Source: Hermatobates lingyangjiaoensis
Lineage: Eukaryota; Arthropoda; Insecta; Hemiptera; Hermatobatidae
Reading direction: 5' to 3'
NCBI GenBank assembly: GCA_026182355.1
Contig: JAPFBL010000540.1
Location: 36,001-100,000 of the forward strand
DNA length: 64,000 bases
The position numbers were made by a program, and so were the translations under genes. Below, piece after piece: positions 56,883-64,000 of this stretch (the stretch's first letter is position 1; each line of letters starts with the position of its first letter). Below the pieces are notes generated by a model that searched no databases, was not told the DNA's origin, and saw nothing but the letters and a program-made list of their open reading frames with translations.

Positions 56883-57101
56883 GTGTTTGTTTCTTTTTTT
56901 TTTCTGTGTTTGTGATTTACTATGAAACGTATTTATATATATGAAATTAATTAAAATTAAGCACTGAAAGTCTTGGAAGTAGTTTATTTTGATTGAAACA
57001 GACAATTTGAAAAAGATCAACTAAAAAAAAAAAAAAATGAAAAAACTAGGAAACAATGATGTTGATTGAATTAAAAATCAATAATTGTTGACTTAATGGG
57101 A

Positions 57102-57107
57102 TTTATT
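57102..57107 (-). terminator. Polyadenylation signal of the F-box-like gene
   Basis: AATAAA on the minus strand, 76 bp beyond the stop codon at 57183. Confidence 0.6.
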
Positions 57108-57182
57108 ACATGACAGGCAGGAGTAAGAGGGTCGTGAAGATGATACGTGAAGATGACACGTGAAGATGATTGTAGGAGAGGC

Positions 57183-57334
57183 TTAGTCGAAGTAGGTGGA
57201 AGGCTCTTTGACTCTGAGGATCAAAGCTTGATCGCGGTACTTCTCCTCGTAGTCCTTGACCACTTTGCCCAGCGAATGTTGTTGGGTATAGGTCAGAATG
57301 CGGCACCTTGGCTCCACTTCGATGTACTTGAATC
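57183..57334 (-). CDS. F-box-like gene terminal exon
   Basis: Acceptor 'tttttgag' on the minus strand; two bases complete an Arg codon. Stop TAA at 57185-57183. Confidence 0.7.
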
Positions 57335-59552
57335 CTCAAAAACAAAAAAAAAATTCACCCTTAACACTTCATCTTCTTGAAGTAATTAGTTGTGCAATCT
57401 GTAATTGTTTGGTATTTATTCATTCTGAGGTAAAATGGATAAACCAACAAAAGTCTCCACACAAATCAAATTTTATTCAACAACAACGCGTTTCCAACAC
57501 TTTGTGTTCATCATCAGGAAGTCACCAAGGAGTTGTTTTCACTGGACCAACCCTTCAGCACCAGCACAGCACCACATCCTTGGTGTCTTCTTGATGATGA
57601 ACAACAAAGGGTTCGAAACGCGTTGTTTACACTGGATCAACCCTTCAGTACCAGCACCACATCCTTGGTGTCTTCCTGATGATGAACACAAAGTGTTCGA
57701 AAAGCGTTGTTTTCACTGGACCAACCCCTCGGCACCAGCACCACATCCTTGGTGTCTTCCTGATGATGAACACAAAGTGTTCGAAACGTGTTGTTTTCAC
57801 TGGACCAACCCCTCGGCACCAGCACCACATCCTTGGTGTCTTCCTGATGGTGAACACAAAGTCTTTGAAACGCGTTGTTTTCACTGGACCAACCCCTCGG
57901 CACCAGCACCACATCCTTGGTGTCTTTCTGATCATGAACACAAAGTTTTTGAAACGCGTTGTTTTCACTGGACCAACCCTTCAGCACCAGCACCACATCC
58001 CTGGTGTCTTTCTGATGATGAACACAAAGTTTTCGAAACGCGTTGTTTTCACTGGACCAACCCTTCAGCACCAGCACCACATCCTTGGTGTCTTCCTGAT
58101 GATGAACACAAAGTGTTCGAAACGCGTAGCTGTTGTTGAATAAAACTTCATTTGTATGGAGACTTTTGTTTGTTGATCTATTTTACCTCAGAATGTTGTT
58201 GAAGGATGAATTTCAAAACATTATATTTTGTGCTAAATTTTTTTTTTTGAAGAACCTAAAATTTCCATCTTTTTTTTTTGATCAGAAATACGTATATTTA
58301 TACGTCCAACATATATACGTATATGATAAAACCACAATATGAAATGGGAAAACAAGACTATGATCTTTAAACCGTAACAAGCGGTCTTCGTCAGAGTCAA
58401 AAACCCAACAGTTGGGTTTTTGACTCTGACGAAGACTGCTTGTTACGGTTTAAAGATCATAGTCTTGTGTTCCTATTTCTTATCGTAGTTTGAATATTGA
58501 TTGTTGTTTCACGTGTTTATTGTGAAATCTTGTTACATATATATATATATACACGAGTTCGAGATTAACAAAGAGCAACACACAAAGTAGGGAAACACAC
58601 TTACAGACTCAAATTTTCGGGTCCGTCTTCAGGAGAAAAGAGAATGGGAGACCAAGCACGTTGTAGACGCAACGTGCTAGTAACCCGTTGCCGTTACGGG
58701 TTACTTGCCGTTGCGTCTACAACGTGCTTGGTCTCCCATTCTCTTTTCTTCTGAAGACGGATTACCCGAAAATTTGAGTCTGTAAGTGTGTTTCCCTACT
58801 TTGTGTGTTGCTCTTTGTTAATCTCGGACTTGTATTGTGTCCAGTTTGGATCGTATTTCGTTTTATCAGTGAATATATATATATATATAGATGTATAAAG
58901 ATGACAGGACTTACTCTTCTGCGTGTCATTAGCCATTATCTGCGAAATGGTTTCCAGGTTCGTCAGAAATCCCGAATACTGGAAGACCTGTAGTTTTTCA
59001 CACTTGCTTGCGAGGTCTATGAAGACGTCGTCGAGGTTTTCGACTGAGCTGGTGGCGTGGAGTACTAGCACTTCTGTAAAAAAAAATTCTTCCTGTCACT
59101 GTCACTATATCTAAACTCATCATGATTAATCAAAATCCATTCATCTTGCTTATTTACTTTAGTATGTAAGTAATGTAGAGTCATCTGCATTAATTAATGG
59201 TAATTAATTAATTAATAATTAATTAATGGTAATTAAGCAGTCACGAGATGTTTATTTTATTTTTGTTTGTTTTTTTATTTTTATTGTTCTTTCGATTATT
59301 ATATTGACGGCATTGAGAGTGGGTGTATGTATTCAGAATAATCACAATAAATAAACACATGTGATATCACTGAACTACTTTGAAGCAAAGTTATCACTTT
59401 TATGTTACCTTCTTATTACTTACTTCGTTTGCTCTCTGATGACGTTAAGTGAAAGGTCTCAGAGCATTTATTTCTATTGCTTTCCTTAATACTTGAGGTT
59501 TAAACTTCATATGTATGTTTCTGTGTATCTATATGTATCTGTGTGTGAGAGA

Positions 59553-59599
<47 letters not shown>

Positions 59600-59762
59600 T
59601 GTGAGACTCAGAGAGAGAGAGAGAGAGAGTGAGACTGGGAGAGAGAGAGAGACTGAGTATTGTGTGTATGTGTGACAGAGAGAGAGAGAGTGAGAGAGTA
59701 TACGTGTGACTGTGTGTATGTGAGAGAGAGAGTATCTTTGTGAGAGAGAGTTGTGCGTGTGA

Positions 59763-59847
<85 letters not shown>

Positions 59848-60220
59848 ACAGAGGGAGAAATCAGAGAGAGAGAGACAGAGTATGTGTGTGTGTATGTGAG
59901 AGAGAGAGAGAGAGAGAGAGTGTATGTGTGTGTTTGTGACAGAGAGAGAGAGAGACAGAGTATGTGTGTGTGTATGTGAGAGAGAGAGAGAGTTATGTGT
60001 GTGTGAGACAGAGAGAGATTAGAGAAAGAGAGAGATAGAGAAACAGAGTATGTGTGAGTGTGTGTATGCAAGAGAGAGTGTGTGCGTGTGTTTGTGTGTG
60101 TGAGAGAGAGTATGTGTGTGTGACAGAGAGAGAGAGAGAGAGTGAAAGAGAGAGTGTGTGTGTGTGGGTGTGTGTATGTGAGAGAGAGAGTATCTTTGTG
60201 AGAGAGAGTTGTGCGTGTGA

Positions 60221-60260
<40 letters not shown>

Positions 60261-60974
60261 GTGTATGACAGAGAGAGAAATCAGAGAGAGAGAGAGAGAC
60301 AGAGTATGTGTGTGTGTATGTGAGAGAGAGAGAGAGAGTGTATGTGTGTGTTTGTGACAGAGAGAGAGAGAGAGAGAGACAGAGTATGTGTGTGTGTATG
60401 TGAGAGAGAGAGAGAGTTATGTGTGTGTGAGACAGAGAGAGATTAGAGAAAGAGAGAGAGAGAGAAACAGAGTATGTGTGAGTGTGTTATGCGAGAGAGA
60501 GTGTGTTTGTGTGTGTGAGAGAGAGTATGTGTGTGTGACACAGAGAGAGAAAGAGAGAGTGTGTGTGTGGGTGTGTGTATGTGAGAGAGAGGGCGAGTGT
60601 GCGTGTGAATCTGTGAGTGTGTGTGTATGTGAGAGAGAGAGTGTGCGTGTGAATGTGTTTGTGTTTGTGTGTGTGTGTGTGTGAGAGAGAGAGAGCGTGT
60701 GTGGTGTGTGTGTTTGTATGTATGGTTTTTTTTAAATGTACCACTTTATTATACAACATGCAATAGACACAATGATACAATGTATGTTTAACAGTGCCAG
60801 TGACTGTGATGTTACCCAGACAGTGGTAGTAGTAGTCGATGACTGCCTGCACTGTAGGTCTGACGTCGAGCCCCAGAGGGCACTCAGTCTTAAGGGTGCA
60901 GCACCAGTGAAGGCTGCGCAGGGGTATGTGCGGCTGGAGGTAGCGCAGCAGGTCTCCCTTGTACGCCAGACTGT
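57183..60974 (-). CDS. F-box/LRR-like protein, last three exons (gene level)
   Basis: Three minus-strand exons, 60974-60816, 59073-58915 and 57334-57183, join with matching phases into an open frame of about 155 residues ending KEPSTYFD and TAA. The first reads [18 protein letters not shown] and [15 protein letters not shown], the second [17 protein letters not shown], then [18 protein letters not shown], the third [15 protein letters not shown] and [18 protein letters not shown]. The spaced leucines and the [10 protein letters not shown] / [10 protein letters not shown] pattern are those of degenerate leucine-rich repeats in F-box proteins, which present substrates to SCF ubiquitin ligases. 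The F-box itself would be upstream, beyond the window, so the assignment is an inference. The introns hold hammerhead repeats and the acceptor of the first exon is expanded into a long tandem array. Confidence 0.65.
57390..58195 (+). mobile_element. 84-bp tandem hammerhead array, ACGCGU family
   Basis: Seven plus-strand cores start at 57591, 57676, 57760, 57844, 57928, 58012 and 58096, spaced 84 bp (85 once). Each unit has the core, an extra U, a GAACAC/GUGUUC hairpin with loop AAA, GAAACGCGU and a spacer with 'ccagcaccacatccttgg'. Cores 1, 4 and 5 have point changes. The left edge carries one inverted unit (core complement of 57511-57517), and both edges carry the inverted 'tattcaacaacaac' and 'ctccacacaaat'. 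It lies in the intron of the F-box-like gene, on the opposite strand. Confidence 0.88.
58320..58540. repeat. AGAUCU foldback with identical damage in both arms
   Basis: Minus motif 58356-58398 and plus motif in 58427-58472 keep CUGACGA, but both have UAAA in place of GAAA and AUCAU in place of AUCUU. Confidence 0.78.
58555..58840. repeat. Foldback with AAUU-type hammerhead relics
   Basis: Arms 58560-58685 and 58700-58838. Plus core CUGAAGA 58751-58757, extra C, GG..CC stem, GAAAAUUU. Minus arm has a shortened stem II. Central part 'acccgttgccgttacgggt'. Confidence 0.75.
58915..59073 (-). CDS. F-box-like gene middle exon
   Basis: Acceptor 'tttttacag' and donor 'aga|gtaagt' on the minus strand. 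Two bases complete a Glu codon; one base is left at the end. Confidence 0.72.
59150..59240. repeat. TTAA-rich simple repeat
   Basis: Alternating 'taattaattaa' with two copies of 'ttaatggtaatta'. Confidence 0.8.
59431..59465 (+). ncRNA. Hammerhead motif, AGGCCU family
   Basis: Stem I GCUCU 59431-59435 with AGAGC 59461-59465; core CUGAUGA 59436-59442, extra C, weak stem II (two wobble pairs), GAA 59451-59453, AGGUCU 59454-59459 (palindrome with G-U), cleavage nucleotide C59460. Confidence 0.6.
59538..60718. repeat. Compound GT/GA microsatellite
   Basis: About 1.2 kb of alternating (GT)n, (GA)n and short interruptions, with the longest GT run near 59765-59845. It contains internal duplications of about 480 bp (59730-60060 recurs near 60190-60480). 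All ORFs here are repeat artefacts. Confidence 0.93.
60816..60974 (-). CDS. F-box-like gene exon with expanded acceptor
   Basis: Acceptor 'gttgtttag' on the minus strand, donor 'ctgg|gtaaca'. Reads [34 protein letters not shown] and ends DYYYHCL plus one base. Its first 50 bases and its acceptor are the seed of the array at 60975-63565. Confidence 0.72.
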
Positions 60975-63565
60975 CTAAACAACATACAACACTGTTAACT
61001 TGAGTGTGCTGCTCAGGGGGATGTGCGGCTGGAGGTAGCGCAGCAGGTCTCCCTTGTACGCCAGACTGTCTAAACAACATACAACACTGTTAACTTGAGT
61101 GTGCTGCTCAGGGGGATGTGCGGCTGGAGGTAGCGCAGCAGGTCTCCCTTGTACGCCAGACGTCTAAACAACACACAACACTGTTAACTTGAGTGTGCTG
61201 CTCAGGGGGATGTGCGGCTGGAGGTAGCGCAGCAGGTCTCCCTTGTACGCCAGACGTCTAAACAACACACAACACTGTTAACTTGAGTGTGCTGCTCAGG
61301 GGGATGTGCGGCTGGAGGTAGCGCAGCAGGTCTCCCTTGTACGCCAGACTGTCTAAACAACATACAACACTGTTAACTTGAGTGTGCTGCTCAGGGGGAT
61401 GTGCGGCTGGAGGTAGCGCAGCAGGTCTCCCTTGTACGCCAGACTGTCTAAACAACATACAACACTGTTAACTTGAGTGTGCTGCTCAGGGGGATGTGCG
61501 GCTGGAGGTAGCGCAGCAGGTCTCCCTTGTACGCCAGACTGTCTAAACAACATACAACACTGTTAACTTGAGTGTGCTGCTCAGGGGGATGTGCGGCTGG
61601 AGGTAGCGCAGCAGGTCTCCCTTGTACGCCAGACGTCTAAACAACACACAACACTGTTAACTTGAGTGTGCTGCTCAGGGGGATGTGCGGCTGGAGGTAG
61701 CGCAGCAGGTCTCCCTTGTACGCCAGACTGTCTAAACAACATACAACACTGTTAACTTGAGTGTGCTGCTCAGGGGGATGTGCGGCTGGAGGTAGCGCAG
61801 CAGGTCTCCCTTGTACGCCAGACTGTCTAAACAACATACAACACTGTTAACTTGAATGTGCTGCTCAGGGGGATGTGCGGCTGGAGGTAGCGCAGCAGGT
61901 CTCCCTTGTACGCCAGACGTCTAAACAACACACAACACTGTTAACTTGAGTGTGCTGCTCAGGGGGATATGCGGCTGGAGGTAGCGCAGCAGGTCTCCCT
62001 TGTACGCCAGACTGTCTAAACAACATACAACACTGTTAACTTGAGTGTGCTGCTCAGGGGGATGTGCGGCTGGAGGTAGCGCAGCAGGTCTCCCTTGTAC
62101 GCCAGACTGTCTAAACAACATACAACACTGTTAACTTGAGTGTGCTGCTCAGGGGGATGTGCGGCTGGAGGTAGCGCAGCAGGTCTCCCTTGTACGCCAG
62201 ACTGTCTAAACAACACACAACACTGTTAACTTGAGTGTGCTGCTCAGGGGGATGTGCGGCTGGAGGTGGCGCAGCAGGTCTCCCTTGTACGCCAGACTGT
62301 CTAAACAACACACAACACTGTTAACTTGAGTGTGCTGCTCAGGGGGATGTGCGGCTGGAGGTAGCGCAGCAGGTCTCCCTTGTACGCCAGACTGTCTAAA
62401 CAACAACAACACTGTTAACTTGAGTGTGCTGCTCAGGGGGATGTGCGGCTGGAGGTAGCGCAGCAGGTCTCCCTTGTACGCCAGACTGTCTAAACAACAC
62501 ACAACACTGTTAACTTGAGTGTGCTACTCAGGGGGATGTGCGGCTGGAGGTAGCGCAGCAGGTCTCCCTTGTACGCCAGACTGTCTAAACAACATACAAC
62601 ACTGTTAACTTGAGTGTGCTGCTCAGGGGGATGTGCGGCTGGAGGTAGCGCAGCAGGTCTCCCTTGTACGCCAGACTGTCTAAACAACACACAACACTGT
62701 TAACTTGAGTGTGCTGCTCAGGGGGATGTGCGGCTGGAGGTAGCGCAGCAGGTCTCCCTTGTACGCCAGACTGTCTAAACAACATACAACACTGTTAACT
62801 TGAGTGTGCTGCTCAGGGGGATGTGCGGCTGGAGGTAGCGCAGCAGGTCTCCCTTGTACGCCAGACTGTCTAAACAACATACAACACTGTTAACTTGAGT
62901 GTGCTGCTCAGGGGGATGTGCGGCTGGAGGTAGCGCAGCAGGTCTCCCTTGTACGCCAGACTGTCTAAACAACACACAACACTGTTAACTTGAGTGTGCT
63001 GCTCAGGGGGATGTGCGGCTGGAGGTAGCGCAGCAGGTCTCCCTTGTACGCCAGACTGTCTAAACAACATACAACACTGTTAACTTGAGTGTGCTGCTCA
63101 GGGGGATGTGCGGCTGGAGGTAGCGCAGCAGGTCTCCCTTGTACGCCAGACTGTCTAAACAACATACAACACTGTTAACTTGAGTGTGCTGCTCAGGGGG
63201 ATGTGCGGCTGGAGGTAGCGCAGCAGGTCTCCCTTGTACGCCAGACTGTCTAAACAACATACAACACTGTTAACTTGAGTGTGCTGCTCAGGGGGATGTG
63301 CGGCTGGAGGTAGCGCAGCAGGTCTCCCTTGTACGCCAGACTGTCTAAACAACATACAACACTGTTAACTTGAGTGTGCTGCTCAGGGGGATGTGCGGCT
63401 GGAGGTGGCGCAGCAGGTCTCCCTTGTACGCCAGACTGTCTAAACAACACACAACACTGTTAACTTGAGTGTGCTGCTCAGGGGGATGTGCGGCTGGAGG
63501 TGGCGCAGCAGGTCTCCCTTGTACGCCAGACTGTCTAAACAACACACAACACTGTTAACTTGAGT
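60975..63565 (-). repeat. 95-bp tandem array of a 3' splice-site cassette
   Basis: About 27 copies plus the authentic exon, with period 95 bp (93 in copies with 'cagacgtct'). Each copy, on the minus strand, holds TTAAC (possible branch site), 'gttgtttag' and the first 50 exon bases. Copies are nearly identical; changes are T/C in 'caacatac', A/G in 'gaggtagcg' and a 2-bp deletion. The 66-residue ORFs repeated along it are artefacts of two passes through the unit. Confidence 0.95.
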
Positions 63566-63569
63566 GTGA

Positions 63570-63815
63570 CAGCTGCTCAGCTGACTGTCTCCCAGTCCCG
63601 CATTACATGGTCTCTCCAGTTATACTAGGAAAGCCTGTCTGCTTGTACTTGCGAAATCCAAACAGAATGTGCACTTCTCAGTGATACCATGTCGGATAGT
63701 CCTGCTAAAACTTTCCCTTGTGTTATAGTTTTTATTGTCCACACGGACTTTTTATTTTACTGAAGTATATTTGATATTAGGTATACTAGAAGTATGTATG
63801 CATACCAAACTTTAT
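63570..63815. other. Short unique stretch after the array
   Basis: Contains the intron sequence that the array copied; nothing else recognised. Confidence 0.35.
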
Positions 63816-63819
63816 TGTA

Positions 63820-64000
63820 TAAGGATTGATACTATGAGGGTTGGATCTAGAAGGGTTAATTCTATAAGGGTTGATTCGATAAGGGTGGATTCCACATTAA
63901 AGGGTTGATAGTATAAGGGATGATGATTCTATAAGGATTTATTGTATAAGGATTGATACTATGAGGGTTGGATCTAGAAGGGTTAATTCTATAAGGGTTG
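63820..64000. repeat. Irregular 13-15 bp tandem repeat with 124-bp higher-order period
   Basis: Units like 'ataagggttgattct' vary in length. The block beginning 'aaggattgatactatg' at 63823 recurs at 63947. It continues past the window end. Confidence 0.8.

Noticed and set aside
57435..58143. A 234-residue protein with repeated [15 protein letters not shown] motif
   Set aside because: Read-through of the 84-bp hammerhead array, again a multiple of three; the opposite strand is open too.
59493..60684. ORFs rich in His-Thr, Cys-Val or Arg-Glu
   Set aside because: Translation of a GT/GA microsatellite.
60975..63560. A family of twenty identical 66-residue minus-strand ORFs
   Set aside because: Each is two passes through the 95-bp repeat; only the start of the unit is coding, in the final copy at 60974.
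60975..63565. CRISPR array
   Set aside because: Repeats follow one another without unique spacers, in a eukaryotic intron; the unit contains a splice acceptor and exon.

Overview
The window reads as AT-rich nuclear DNA of an invertebrate animal, most likely an arthropod. Genes are split by GT-AG introns of about 70 bp to several kb, and an insect-type lark/RBM4 gene is present. Introns and intergenic DNA are packed with tRNA-derived SINEs, Penelope-like retroelement (PLE) pieces, Helitron, hAT, Tc1/mariner relics, foldback repeats and microsatellites. No bacterial-style operon, CRISPR array or viral genome is visible. Most long uninterrupted ORFs are repeat artefacts; the real genes had to be assembled from exons by matching splice phases.

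Genes. (1) A terminal exon at 5217-5354 (+) belongs to a gene that begins outside the window or inside the repeats to its left. (2) lark (17128-27831, +) has eight coding exons with consistent phases, two RRMs, a CCHC knuckle and a Pro/Arg tail, about 350 residues. (3) A tandem-C2, synaptotagmin-like gene (32921-49534, +) has ten phase-consistent exons, 544 residues readable; its first exon is not securely found. (4) The last three exons of an F-box/LRR-like gene lie on the minus strand (60974-57183).

Layout. 1-5.2 kb: SINEs, foldbacks and hammerhead units. 5.2-13.1 kb: the terminal exon, two PLE fragments bounded by hammerheads, and a Helitron relic. 13.1-28.4 kb: lark and its repeat-filled introns. 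30-49.5 kb: the C2 gene with hAT, mariner and Helitron insertions in introns. 50-57 kb: mariner and Tc1 relics. 57-64 kb: the F-box gene 3' part, an 84-bp tandem hammerhead array, a GT/GA microsatellite and a 95-bp tandem array.

The most notable signal is a set of about thirty hammerhead-ribozyme-like motifs in at least six sequence families on both strands. They share one architecture: stem I, CUGANGA, one extra nucleotide, stem II hairpin, GAA, a short palindromic stem III starting with A and ending with U, then an H cleavage nucleotide and the stem I partner strand. One family flanks PLE GIY-YIG fragments, which ties it to Penelope-like elements. The second notable signal is that two unrelated genes each carry a tandem amplification of one 3' splice-site cassette (branch site, AG and exon start): 4 copies in the C2 gene and about 28 in the F-box gene.
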